Part shown: positions 1 through 7,308 of the stretch, one piece after another
How positions within the stretch are numbered: position 1 is the first letter of the stretch
Layout of the letters: every line of letters begins with the position of its first letter
Assembly (NCBI RefSeq): GCF_002902145.1
Contig: NZ_PPRF01000018.1
Location: 1-36,563 of the forward strand
Direction of reading: 5' to 3'
Source of the DNA: Staphylococcus rostri
GTDB lineage: Bacteria; Bacillota; Bacilli; Staphylococcales; Staphylococcaceae
DNA: 36,563 bases
Notes under the pieces: model-generated
What the model was told of the DNA's origin: nothing
What the model saw: only the letters and a program-made list of their open reading frames with translations
Databases searched by the model: none
Made by a program: the position numbers and the translations under genes

Positions 1-11
1 GTATATATGTT

Positions 12-56
12 AAAAAAGCCGTTAAAATTCATTTTAGAGAATTTTAACGGCTTTTT
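12..56. terminator. Bidirectional intrinsic terminator at the window edge
   Basis: A 13-bp perfect stem (GCCGTTAAAATTC paired with GAATTTTAACGGC) with an 8-base loop has a run of A on its left and a run of T on its right, so it can stop transcription in both directions. It closes the minus-strand ECF transporter operon and probably also a plus-strand-reading gene outside the window. Between it and the end of the T-component gene there is a further small GCATT/AATGC hairpin near 125-145. Confidence 0.85.
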
Positions 57-175
57 CTTAGGGAATCTGAGTGCTTATGTCCCAGCCCCCTTTTTGCGCA
101 TATGATAAACGGGAAAAATATGCATTGGAAATAAATGCCTTTTCATAATATAGAGACTATGAAAAAGCGAATGGG

Positions 176-967
176 TTATCGTGCATCTACAATACCGGTA
201 ATCGGTAGGTAATGTGCACAACCAAATGCGACAGCGATAATTGCAATCAGTAAGACGATTAACAATGGATCGCGATAGCTAAAAGGTACATGATAGTAAT
301 ACGTTCGTTTACCATCATGGAAGCCTTTTTTCTCCATTGCCACAGCAAGGCGATGTGCCTTACGAATATTTTGACTGAGCAGTGGAATTAACAGGTGTTT
401 GAGTCGTTGGATGCCGCCATAGTTTTTATTACTAATCATTTGATAGCGCATTTTAAGGGCATTGCGTAATTGGAAGACCGACTCAATCATCAATGGAATC
501 ATGCGAAATGCCGCCATAAAAGCGTACGCAATTTTCGGTTTGACTTTAAGATGTTGCATTAAACTATAAAAAATCATAATGACTTGTGACGTAAAGGCGA
601 TAGCAAGCCCGAAGTAACTCACGACCATCGTTCTTAATGACAAATGTAACCCGCGCACTAAACTTTCGACGCTAATGCTTACAAATGCAAATTCCAGTAA
701 GACGTGTTGACCATCCCCATAGAAAATCATGAACAACGAAGAGGTAAGCGCAAAGAACGTTGCCATACCGACAAAGGTTGCGACGACTTGCCATTTCGTA
801 CCTGCAAAACATAATAAAAATACAAGCATTAAAGCAGCGAGATACAACATAAAATCAAAGTTATGAACAAAAATAATAAAGAAAAAGAGAGCGACACCGA
901 GAAAGAGCTTCGTGACGATATTCACTTTATCCATAAATGTGTGACGTGTTTTCCAAGCTTCAATCAT
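176..967 (-). CDS. ykoC: ECF transporter T component (YkoC/CbiQ-like), thiamine precursor uptake
   Basis: This is the membrane-embedded coupling subunit (EcfT) of an energy-coupling-factor transporter; in the YkoEDC type it links the ATPase pair to the substrate-binding YkoE protein. The 263-residue product has hydrophobic segments in its first ~120 residues and a last one near the C-terminus. Between them lies a cytoplasmic, Arg/Lys-rich helical part with the family's A-R-G-like coupling helices (around MRYQMI and AVAMEKKGF). I place the start at 967 rather than at the longer open frame reaching 1036, because GAGGTG lies 8 bases upstream and the frame then overlaps the ATPase stop by 8 bases, a normal translational coupling. 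It is the last gene of the operon. Substrate assignment rests on the riboswitch and partner, not on this subunit. Confidence 0.85.
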   Translation of the reverse strand: MIEAWKTRHTFMDKVNIVTKLFLGVALFFFIIFVHNFDFMLYLAALMLVFLLCFAGTKWQVVATFVGMATFFALTSSLFMIFYGDGQHVLLEFAFVSISVESLVRGLHLSLRTMVVSYFGLAIAFTSQVIMIFYSLMQHLKVKPKIAYAFMAAFRMIPLMIESVFQLRNALKMRYQMISNKNYGGIQRLKHLLIPLLSQNIRKAHRLAVAMEKKGFHDGKRTYYYHVPFSYRDPLLIVLLIAIIAVAFGCAHYLPITGIVDAR

Positions 968-2366
968 GTTGTAACACCTCGACTTCATGTAATGCACCAT
1001 CAAAGATTTCAAAGCGTCTCGATGGATAGCGTTCAATTATGTGTGGATCATGTGTAATCATGACAATCGTTTGTCCTTGTGCGATACGTTCTTGGAATAG
1101 GCGAATGAGTTTGAATGTGTTATGGCTATCCAAGCCGAACGTCGGTTCATCTAATAAAATAATATCTGCATTCGTACTTAATGCCGTCGCAACGCTCAAA
1201 CGTCTTTTTTGTCCCATTGAAAGCTCAAAAGGATGCTGTTTTGAAACGTGTGCAAGGTCTAATAACGCAAGCATTTCTTGTGTTTTTTCAGTCGCATGTT
1301 GTGGATCCATATATTCATAATTAACGAATATTTCATCGTACACACTATTTTGAATAAATTGTAGTTCTGGATTTTGATACACCAAGTACATATGGCTCGC
1401 AGCATCACGTACTTTTTTAAGTTTATGCTCATTCCATTTCATGTCACCATCATAAGGAATAAGCTGCATCATAGACTCAAATAATGTTGTTTTGCCCGTG
1501 CCATTATGACCAGTAAGTGTCAACCATTCACCAGGCTGTATGTCCAATTCCGAAACTTGATACAATTGCTTACGTCCACGCTTAACCGCACCGTCACGAT
1601 AGTTAAAGTTAAATGAGCTATCCGTCTTAACAGGTTCATGATTCGGTGTAGGTGCAGCGTCCCACGCATTCGGATGCCAAACACCATATTCAGTTAACGT
1701 TTCTTCATAGTTCGCTAAAATCATACCAGGTGCACCTTGTTGAATAATCTGTCCATGTTGATCCATTAAAATAACACGGTCTACATAGTCCCAAACGTGT
1801 GCGACTTTATGTTCAACAATCAACACGGTCTGGTCCGCCCACAAGTCTTTTAACAAGTCCCATAAGTTTTGGGTTGCTTCAACATCTAACATTGCAGTTG
1901 GTTCATCTAAAAATAGCGTGTCAGCTTGCATTAATAACGTACCGGCAATTGCTAATTTTTGTTTCATACCACCACTCAACTGATTAATTGAATGTTTCGG
2001 ATTGACGTCCAAGTTGACTTTTTTTAGTGCTTCAGCAATAAGGTCGTCCATTTCTTCACGTGGTACTTGTTGGTTTTCTAAAATAAAAGCTAATTCTTCA
2101 TTGACTTGTGGCATACAAAATTGCGAGTCCGGATCTTGGAAAATCACACCTGCATTATGTGCCACTTCTAAGGCATCATATTTCATAGGTAAGTCAATTA
2201 AATCGGGAACAATCCCACTTAATACATTTAATAAGGTACTCTTACCAGATCCAGAGGGACCGAGTAAGAGTACTTTTTCTTTATCTTTAATTTCGATATC
2301 GAGACCATCGAAAATTTTATGCGTCGCACTTGGATATTTTAAGCGCAAATTTTTGGCTTTTAGCAC
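960..2366 (-). CDS. ykoD: ECF transporter double ATPase (YkoD-like)
   Basis: A fused tandem ABC ATPase of 468 residues that powers the transporter. The first nucleotide-binding domain has Walker A GPSGSGKST at residues 36-44, signature LSGGMKQK at 130-137 and Walker B LFLDEP at 151-156. The second has Walker A GHNGTGKT at 286-293, a variant signature LSMGQKRR at 382-389 and LLDEP at 404-408. Two domains in one chain is typical of the YkoD branch, whereas most ECF systems use separate EcfA and EcfA'. It lies 14 bases downstream of the S-component gene and overlaps the T-component gene, so the three form one operon in the order S-A-T under the TPP riboswitch. Family assignment is firm; the substrate (HMP or thiamine) is inferred from context. 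Confidence 0.92.
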   Translation of the reverse strand: MLKAKNLRLKYPSATHKIFDGLDIEIKDKEKVLLLGPSGSGKSTLLNVLSGIVPDLIDLPMKYDALEVAHNAGVIFQDPDSQFCMPQVNEELAFILENQQVPREEMDDLIAEALKKVNLDVNPKHSINQLSGGMKQKLAIAGTLLMQADTLFLDEPTAMLDVEATQNLWDLLKDLWADQTVLIVEHKVAHVWDYVDRVILMDQHGQIIQQGAPGMILANYEETLTEYGVWHPNAWDAAPTPNHEPVKTDSSFNFNYRDGAVKRGRKQLYQVSELDIQPGEWLTLTGHNGTGKTTLFESMMQLIPYDGDMKWNEHKLKKVRDAASHMYLVYQNPELQFIQNSVYDEIFVNYEYMDPQHATEKTQEMLALLDLAHVSKQHPFELSMGQKRRLSVATALSTNADIILLDEPTFGLDSHNTFKLIRLFQERIAQGQTIVMITHDPHIIERYPSRRFEIFDGALHEVEVLQHD

Positions 2367-2380
2367 GATTGACTCTCTCC

Positions 2381-2956
2381 TTATAGTGCGTCATAGTCGT
2401 CTTTAGAAGCAGGGCGGAACAACTTCGTCACACCCGTTTGATCCAAAGCTTTGACAAGGTAATACGGGAAAATACCTGCCAACACGGCACCACTAATAAT
2501 GCGGAATGCGATCAGTAAGATTAAGTTCCACTGTGCGACTTCGCTTAAATAACCGTAGTACCAATCGATTGGTAAACTCACTACTGCAGCAGCAACACCT
2601 GCCATAACAGCAACCATAAATGCACGTGAGCGGTAGCGGAACAATGCAAAAATAACTTCACAAGCAAGACCTTGTAATAATGCGTAAATGATTGTCGGAA
2701 TATCAAAGCGACCCATCATAATCGTTTCACCAGCACCCGCAGCAAATTCGGCAAGTAAAGCAATCCCCATTTTTGGAATGATGAGATAAGCAACGACGGC
2801 AGCAGCAAACCACATACCGTACATCAGTTGATCAAGTTGTAGACCTAAAGGCTCAATCGTTTTTGTAACGACCCACCATAAATTGTAAATTACTGCAAAT
2901 ATCACAGACACCAATACTGTTACAAGAATGTCTGATAATGTTAACCCTTTTTTCAT
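2381..2956 (-). CDS. ykoE: ECF transporter S component (YkoE family), HMP/thiamine binding
   Basis: A 191-residue integral membrane protein with about six hydrophobic segments, matching the YkoE family of thiamine-precursor binding subunits. The open frame continues upstream to 3052 but that extension would run through the riboswitch terminator. The start at 2956 has a strong GGAGG seven to eight bases ahead, so the 191-residue form is right. Aromatic and acidic residues suited to ligand binding occur in the middle (NLWWVV near residue 20, GAGETIMMGRFD around 90). It is the first gene of the operon and directly follows the TPP riboswitch. This supports uptake of hydroxymethylpyrimidine or thiamine (established for YkoEDC in Bacillus; inferred here). 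Confidence 0.88.
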   Translation of the reverse strand: MKKGLTLSDILVTVLVSVIFAVIYNLWWVVTKTIEPLGLQLDQLMYGMWFAAAVVAYLIIPKMGIALLAEFAAGAGETIMMGRFDIPTIIYALLQGLACEVIFALFRYRSRAFMVAVMAGVAAAVVSLPIDWYYGYLSEVAQWNLILLIAFRIISGAVLAGIFPYYLVKALDQTGVTKLFRPASKDDYDAL

Positions 2957-2980
2957 TGTAAAGGACCTCCTAGTAGAATA

Positions 2981-3016
2981 TAAAAAAACGCACATCCCGT
3001 TCGAGAGATGTGCGTA
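2981..3016 (-). terminator. Riboswitch-controlled terminator before the thiamine transporter operon
   Basis: On the minus strand CGCACATC pairs with GATGTGCG around a short loop and is followed by seven T residues, only 25 bases before the ykoE start codon. A terminator this close to a start codon, placed between a TPP aptamer and the gene, is the expected expression platform: TPP binding should favour this hairpin and shut the operon off. Confidence 0.85.
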
Positions 3017-3103
3017 GTTATGTATGATTATAGAGAAGGACAACATAAACAACGCAAAAAAGCGTGCTCATCATTGCCGCATATCCTATTTATAAACATC
3101 GTA

Positions 3104-3184
3104 CACTTTCCTCCGCTAGCATCATCTAGTTCAGGTTCAAAGGGTTTGAGGAAATTCCTCATCTCAGTTCTCACACCCCTAGTG
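3104..3184 (-). promoter_or_regulatory. TPP riboswitch aptamer (thi box)
   Basis: Read on the minus strand the element contains the conserved CTGAGA, ACCCTTTGAACCTGA, ATGCTAGCGGAGGAAAG blocks of the thi box in the right order and spacing. A closing CACT/AGTG helix joins the two ends. These blocks are the pyrimidine- and pyrophosphate-sensing helices of the TPP aptamer. It lies about 90 bases ahead of the terminator at 2981-3016 and controls the three transporter genes. Confidence 0.95.
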
Positions 3185-3209
3185 CGTGCGTATTTAATTA
3201 ACATACTCA

Positions 3210-3238
3210 AATGTACACGTCTTAAAATAAAAAGTCAA
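3210..3238 (-). promoter_or_regulatory. Putative sigma-A promoter of the thiamine transporter operon
   Basis: TTGACT (3238-3233) and TACATT (3215-3210) are separated by exactly 17 bases, which would start transcription about 20 bases ahead of the TPP aptamer. The -35 box lies in the terminator of the small gene upstream. This is a consensus match only. Confidence 0.55.
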
Positions 3239-3257
3239 GAGACAGACGTCCCTTGAC
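3226..3257 (-). terminator. Terminator of the 43-residue protein gene
   Basis: On the minus strand GTCAAGGGA pairs with TCTCTTGAC (one mismatch) and is followed by TTTTTATTTT. It lies about 16 bases after the stop codon of the small gene and separates it from the transporter operon. Confidence 0.65.
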
Positions 3258-3272
3258 CTCGGTTAAAGCAGC

Positions 3273-3404
3273 TTAGTCTAATGTGCTTTGGATATCGTCT
3301 TTTGTTTTTTCGATACCGTCTTTCGCATCTTGTGCTTTATCTTTTAATGCTTCTTCTTTTTCTTTTGCTTGTTCTGCTGCTTTTTTTAAATCTTTTTCTG
3401 ACAT
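3273..3404 (-). CDS. Small charged CsbD-like stress protein, 43 residues
   Basis: A short reading frame begins MSEKDLKKAAEQAKEKEE and ends QSTLD. It is almost entirely Lys, Glu, Asp, Ala and Gln and is predicted to be helical or unstructured and soluble. It is preceded by AAGGAG at a usual distance and followed by a terminator. A sigma-B-type promoter sits 36 bases upstream. The composition and the AKDxxEKxKDD pattern recall CsbD-like general stress proteins, which are normally longer (about 60-70 residues), so this may be a shortened relative. Coding potential is supported by the RBS, promoter, terminator and codon use; function is inference. Confidence 0.7.
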   Translation of the reverse strand: MSEKDLKKAAEQAKEKEEALKDKAQDAKDGIEKTKDDIQSTLD

Positions 3405-3440
3405 GCTTAAGCACTCCTTTATAATGTTTGATAGTCTTCT

Positions 3441-3466
3441 ATATCCAATCTGTTTTGTGATTAAAC
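3441..3466 (-). promoter_or_regulatory. Sigma-B-type promoter of the 43-residue protein gene
   Basis: GTTTAA (3466-3461) and GGATAT (3446-3441) are separated by 14 bases. The sigma-B consensus is GTTTAA, 12-15 bases, GGGTAT, so only one base differs. It would give a leader of about 30 bases containing the RBS. Confidence 0.7.
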
Positions 3467-3651
3467 ATCATTTCTGAAAAAATATTTATATTTAGCTAAA
3501 TTTTTGTTACGTTGAGGCATAGAAAGGGTAAGTGATAAAAGTCTCGATGGAAATTAATGCTGTTACAAATTTTATCGTACTAGAGACTGAATTTGGTCAA
3601 TAATAAAGACAGCAGACAATTGTTCATATATAATAATTGTGAGGTGAGAGG

Positions 3652-4971
3652 ATGTCCTTTTTTAATAAGTACACCGAAGTAATTTATTCTTATATTATAG
3701 GTGCGCTTTCTATACTACTGAGTATCGTAATTTTTGTTAACATTCCACTCATTCAACAACTGAAAGCTGGCAAGCACCATGTCCCACGCATTGATAACAT
3801 TTGGGACTTTATTATGGCGTTTTTCAATGAAATCATTCGCGTCATGAGCAAGTATATCGGTGATTTTCCACTCGTCAGTGGCTTAATCATTTTAGCATTC
3901 GGTATACTGTTGATTGTTATTGCGAGAGTGTTAACGAATACAACACGCTTTGACTATGATATTTCCATCTTCTTTTTATTAATTGGAATTATCTTCTTCG
4001 TGTTGACACTAATCTTCATGTCTCAAGTATATGGTATTTTAGCGTTTATTTTCGTGGTGCCATTTTTGATTCATATCGGTTATATCACGTTTAAAGATGA
4101 ACTGAACCCATTACATCGAAAGCAACACTATTTATGGTTGATTTTCAGCTATGGCATCAGTTATACATTCACGCAACTCGCGCTCTATGCACGTTTGGAA
4201 GGACGCGAAGTAGCACCTATTGATGTATTGAGTATTAACTCATTCTTTGTCGTGTTATGGCTTATCGGTCAAATGGCAATTTGGAACTTTTTATTTTTAC
4301 GCCGCTCATTACCTGTTTTTCATGAAGATCTTGATGAAGAAACAAGTCAGTACATGCGTAGTAAGAAGTATCAATTCGATGATCAATCCAAAGTACACTT
4401 CAAAGATATTCAAAGTCGTACAACAGAGTTCACACATGATATTACACATCGTACGCGTCGTAGCATAAATATTGAAAAAATCCGTGCGAAACGTGATTAT
4501 ATTAAAGAACATTGGTTTGGCTGGGCGAAGTTAGAGGAAGAGGATATTCCGTCTTTCTTACGTCGTCGTCCAAAATGGTTTAAACGTTCTTATGTGAATA
4601 TTGCTTGTGGTGTCATCTTGTTATTCTTTATTTTGTTAGAATTTAATAACCGTAACGCATTATTTGCTTCAGGTGACTGGCAGTTGTCACAAACACAATA
4701 TGTATATGAGTGGATTAGTTTGCTATTGTTACTTTTCATCGCCATTGCGTATATCTTTACATCGATTACGTTTATGTTGAAAGGAAAGCACTATTACTTA
4801 CAATTGTTTATGATTAGCATTCTATTCTTCAAATTATTAACAGAGTACGTCGTAATTCTATTCCATGGATTACTATTATCTATTTTTATCACACCAATCT
4901 TAGTGCTCATGTTAATACCAGCAATCATTGCATTCGTGTTGCAATTACGCCAACCAGTAGTCAAAGAGTAA
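3652..4971 (+). CDS. Polytopic membrane protein of unknown function, 439 residues
   Basis: I do not recognise the family. Hydrophobic segments lie at about residues 11-33, 73-93, 104-123, 126-146, 159-179 and 193-216. A cytoplasmic-looking loop of roughly 95 residues then follows, rich in Arg, Lys, Asp and Glu (with RSKK, THRTRRS, RRRPKWFKR), and after it come further segments at about 314-333, 355-376, 384-402 and 408-433. The architecture is thus six helices, a large charged loop, then four helices. ATG at 3652 is preceded by GAGGTGAGAGG. A TATAAT lies at about 3629. It is monocistronic, with its own terminator, between the small stress gene and the rRNA methyltransferase. No catalytic motif is visible, so transport, sensing or envelope functions are all possible. 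Confidence 0.8.
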   Translation: MSFFNKYTEVIYSYIIGALSILLSIVIFVNIPLIQQLKAGKHHVPRIDNIWDFIMAFFNEIIRVMSKYIGDFPLVSGLIILAFGILLIVIARVLTNTTRFDYDISIFFLLIGIIFFVLTLIFMSQVYGILAFIFVVPFLIHIGYITFKDELNPLHRKQHYLWLIFSYGISYTFTQLALYARLEGREVAPIDVLSINSFFVVLWLIGQMAIWNFLFLRRSLPVFHEDLDEETSQYMRSKKYQFDDQSKVHFKDIQSRTTEFTHDITHRTRRSINIEKIRAKRDYIKEHWFGWAKLEEEDIPSFLRRRPKWFKRSYVNIACGVILLFFILLEFNNRNALFASGDWQLSQTQYVYEWISLLLLLFIAIAYIFTSITFMLKGKHYYLQLFMISILFFKLLTEYVVILFHGLLLSIFITPILVLMLIPAIIAFVLQLRQPVVKE

Positions 4972-4978
4972 TGTCGTT

Positions 4979-5011
4979 TAAGAGTGGGAGCATCGTCTCT
5001 CACTCTTTTTA
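4979..5011 (+). terminator. Terminator of the membrane protein gene
   Basis: AAGAGTGGGAG pairs with CTCTCACTCTT around a short CATCGT-type loop and is followed by TTTTT. It lies eight bases after the stop codon. Confidence 0.85.
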
Positions 5012-5124
5012 GTTGTTCAACTTTTGTGCTGGAAAATAAAACACAATGGATGATAGAAAACATGAGATTCTATTACTACTGGCATGTTAAGATATAAAGT
5101 AATGAAGAAAGAAAGGCTGATACA

Positions 5125-6297
5125 ATGAAAACAGCAATTTTAAATAAAGGCAAAGAAACGAAATATATCAATGGGTATCCGTTGATTGAAGAAGAGGATA
5201 TATATCAACAAGGTGCGCTAGAAAGTGGCGATTTGTTCCACTTGAAAACGGCACAGGGAGACTATATCGCAACAGGGTATGTCGGTTTTCAACATAAAGG
5301 ACTTGGCTGGGTATTAACGTATGATGAAGCGGCAGTCATTGACCAAGCATTTTTTGAAAATGTATTTGAGCTCGCACGTCAAGAACGTGATTATTACTAT
5401 CGTATTGATGGGACGAACGCGTTTCGTCTATTTAATGGTGAAGGAGATGGCGTGGGTGGCTTAACCATTGATTATTATAACGGTCATTTGTTAATTCAAT
5501 GGTATTCACGCGGAATTTATGCATTTCGTGATGACATTATTGCGGCGATAACAACAGTGTTTGACTATACATCCATTTATGAAAAAACGCGCTTCAAAGA
5601 TTCAAATATTGAAGGCGGCTTCGTAATGGGTGATGCACCTGAATTCCCAATCGTAATAGAAGAAAACTTTACGTTCTACAACGTGCATTTAGATGATGGT
5701 CCAATGACAGGCATTTTCTTAGACCAAAAAGAAGTGCGTAAAAAGATTCGTGACTATTACAGTGCGGAACGTCGTGTATTGAACTTATTCAGTTATACTG
5801 GGGCTTTTTCAGTTATTGCAGCGAGTGAAGCGACACAAACAACGAGTGTTGACTTAGCGAATCGTTCACGTCCGATGACGGAAGAGAACTTTGGCTTAAA
5901 CGGTATTGATCCTAAAACACAAGCGCTCTATGTGATGGATACGTTTGATTACTATAAATATGCTGAGCGTCATGGCTTAACATACGACACGATTGTGATT
6001 GATCCGCCAAGTTTTGCGCGTAATAAAAAGAAAACATTCTCAGTAACGAAAGACTATGACAAACTGATTAAAGGCGCATTGCCATTGTTGAATCGTAAAG
6101 GGACACTCGTATTAAGTACGAATCATAGTATGTACCCGCTCAAGTCATTTAAAAATATGATTAAACGCACAATGACTGAATTAGGGGTTTCTTACCGTAT
6201 TGATGAAGTAATGGGCTTACCGAAAGACTTTAAAACACATACACAGTACAAGCCTTCAAAATATTTAAAAGTCGTTTTTGTCACATTGATGGATTAA
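5125..6297 (+). CDS. Class I SAM-dependent 23S rRNA (cytosine) methyltransferase, RlmI-like
   Basis: A 390-residue protein of the COG1092 (RlmI/YwbD) family, with an N-terminal PUA-like RNA-binding part (about residues 1-75), a middle linker domain with TGIFLDQ at 195-201, and a C-terminal Rossmann methyltransferase. SAM-binding motif I is NLFSYTGAF at 220-228 and the catalytic motif IV is DPPSF at 293-297. Members methylate C5 of a cytosine in 23S rRNA, but the target base in this species is not established from sequence. ATG at 5125 has only a modest RBS (GAAAGG 9 bases ahead). The gene seems to stand alone. Its stop codon overlaps a sigma-B-like promoter for the next gene. Confidence 0.88.
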   Translation: MKTAILNKGKETKYINGYPLIEEEDIYQQGALESGDLFHLKTAQGDYIATGYVGFQHKGLGWVLTYDEAAVIDQAFFENVFELARQERDYYYRIDGTNAFRLFNGEGDGVGGLTIDYYNGHLLIQWYSRGIYAFRDDIIAAITTVFDYTSIYEKTRFKDSNIEGGFVMGDAPEFPIVIEENFTFYNVHLDDGPMTGIFLDQKEVRKKIRDYYSAERRVLNLFSYTGAFSVIAASEATQTTSVDLANRSRPMTEENFGLNGIDPKTQALYVMDTFDYYKYAERHGLTYDTIVIDPPSFARNKKKTFSVTKDYDKLIKGALPLLNRKGTLVLSTNHSMYPLKSFKNMIKRTMTELGVSYRIDEVMGLPKDFKTHTQYKPSKYLKVVFVTLMD

Positions 6298-6316
6298 CTA
6301 TCTGACAAAAGGGTAT
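6292..6316 (+). promoter_or_regulatory. Sigma-B-type promoter ahead of the DUF697-like gene
   Basis: GATTAA (6292-6297) and GGGTAT (6311-6316) are 13 bases apart, one mismatch from the sigma-B consensus GTTTAA-N12-15-GGGTAT, with a perfect -10. The -35 overlaps the stop codon of the upstream methyltransferase gene. The predicted start is 30 bases before the next ATG. Confidence 0.6.
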
Positions 6317-6351
6317 AAGGTAGAGTCTTATTTGTGAAAGGTGGATGAAAA

Positions 6352-6882
6352 ATGAAAATTTCAAATAAAATTACAGAACTCGTTGGTAATAAAGTATTAA
6401 ATATTGAAAAGATAACGAATAAAAGTGTGTTGCCACAAAACAATGAAGAAGTTGCAGCACGTCGTCAACAAGCAGAAAGTATCGTTAAAAAGAAAGCGTT
6501 ACTGTCATCTGGTGCGACAATTGTACCGATTCCAGGTTTTGACTTTGGCGTGGATATGAAGTTGATGAAAGATGTTATTGAAGATATTAATAAAGTGTAC
6601 GGTTTAGATCATAAACAAGTGAATAAAATGAGCGACGATATGCGAAACCGTATCGTCATGGCTGCAGGTATTCAAGGGACACAACTGATTGGTAAAAAAG
6701 TATCAAGTGGCTTGTTAAAGGTTTTTGTGCGTGACGTGGCAAAACGTACGGCAGCCAAACAGACACGCTGGTTCCCAATCGTTGGACAAGCTGTATCTGC
6801 ATCACTCAGTTACTACTTTATGACGAAAGTCGGCAAAGAACACATCCAAAAATGTGAGAATGTTGTCAAGTCACTCATATAA
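6352..6882 (+). CDS. DUF697-like small protein, 176 residues
   Basis: A basic protein with a weakly hydrophobic middle (ALLSSGATIVPIPGFDFGVD, residues about 49-68) and a second such stretch near residue 145 (WFPIVGQAVSASLSYYFM). This pattern, with a PIPGxD turn, resembles DUF697/YcjF-type proteins that associate with membranes, often as hairpins. ATG at 6352 is preceded by GAAAGGTGG. No enzyme motif is visible. It appears to be a single gene with a sigma-B-like promoter, so a stress-linked membrane role is plausible but inferred. Family assignment is by pattern only. Confidence 0.72.
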   Translation: MKISNKITELVGNKVLNIEKITNKSVLPQNNEEVAARRQQAESIVKKKALLSSGATIVPIPGFDFGVDMKLMKDVIEDINKVYGLDHKQVNKMSDDMRNRIVMAAGIQGTQLIGKKVSSGLLKVFVRDVAKRTAAKQTRWFPIVGQAVSASLSYYFMTKVGKEHIQKCENVVKSLI

Positions 6883-6939
6883 TTTTTTCGATAATTTGTA
6901 AAAAAAGCGAAAAGTAGCTATTTGATAATGGTTTCACAA

Positions 6940-6968
6940 TTGAATTTGACCTATAATTTTGGTAATGT
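6940..6968 (+). promoter_or_regulatory. Putative promoter of ptsHI
   Basis: TTGAAT (6940-6945) and TAATGT (6963-6968) are 17 bases apart. An overlapping alternative has a perfect TATAAT at 6952-6957 with a poor TGGTTT 17 bases ahead. Either would give a leader of 70-85 bases, which contains a GCAT..AGC / GCT..ATGC inverted repeat. The exact start cannot be decided from sequence. Confidence 0.4.
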
Positions 6969-7041
6969 TAAGGCATGTAGCGAAGTTAACTAGCTTATGC
7001 TAAAAATAAAAATTATAGAAATAGAAGGAGTAAGATGTAAG

Positions 7042-7308
7042 ATGGAACAACAATCATATGTAATTATTGACGAAACAGGTATTCACGCACGTCCAGCAAC
7101 TATGTTGGTACAAACAGCTTCAAAATTCGAATCAGATGTACAATTAGAATACAACGCGAAAAAAGTAAACTTAAAATCAATCATGGGTGTTATGAGCTTA
7201 GGTGTTGGTAAAGACGCTGAAATTACAATCTACGCAGACGGTAGCGATGAGAAAGAAGCAATTCAAGCAATTACTGAAGTCTTATCTAAAGAAGGTTTAA
7301 CAAAATAA
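7042..7308 (+). CDS. ptsH: Phosphocarrier protein HPr
   Basis: HPr carries phosphate from Enzyme I to the sugar-specific EIIA domains of the phosphotransferase system and, when phosphorylated on Ser46, acts with CcpA in catabolite repression. The 88-residue protein has the active-site His15 in GIHARPAT (13-20) and the regulatory Ser46 in LKSIMGV, so both sites are intact. I choose ATG 7042 over an upstream in-frame start at 6997 because GAAGGAG lies 11-17 bases ahead and the product then has standard HPr length and numbering. The stop codon overlaps the ptsI start as TAATG, giving translational coupling. Confidence 0.97.
   Translation: MEQQSYVIIDETGIHARPATMLVQTASKFESDVQLEYNAKKVNLKSIMGVMSLGVGKDAEITIYADGSDEKEAIQAITEVLSKEGLTK

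Noticed and set aside
2957..3052. Longer N-terminus for the ECF S component
   Set aside because: It would translate through the riboswitch terminator; the GGAGG fits the start at 2956.
3028..3210. Minus-strand frame of 60 residues
   Set aside because: It runs through the TPP aptamer and has no RBS; the bases are explained by the riboswitch.
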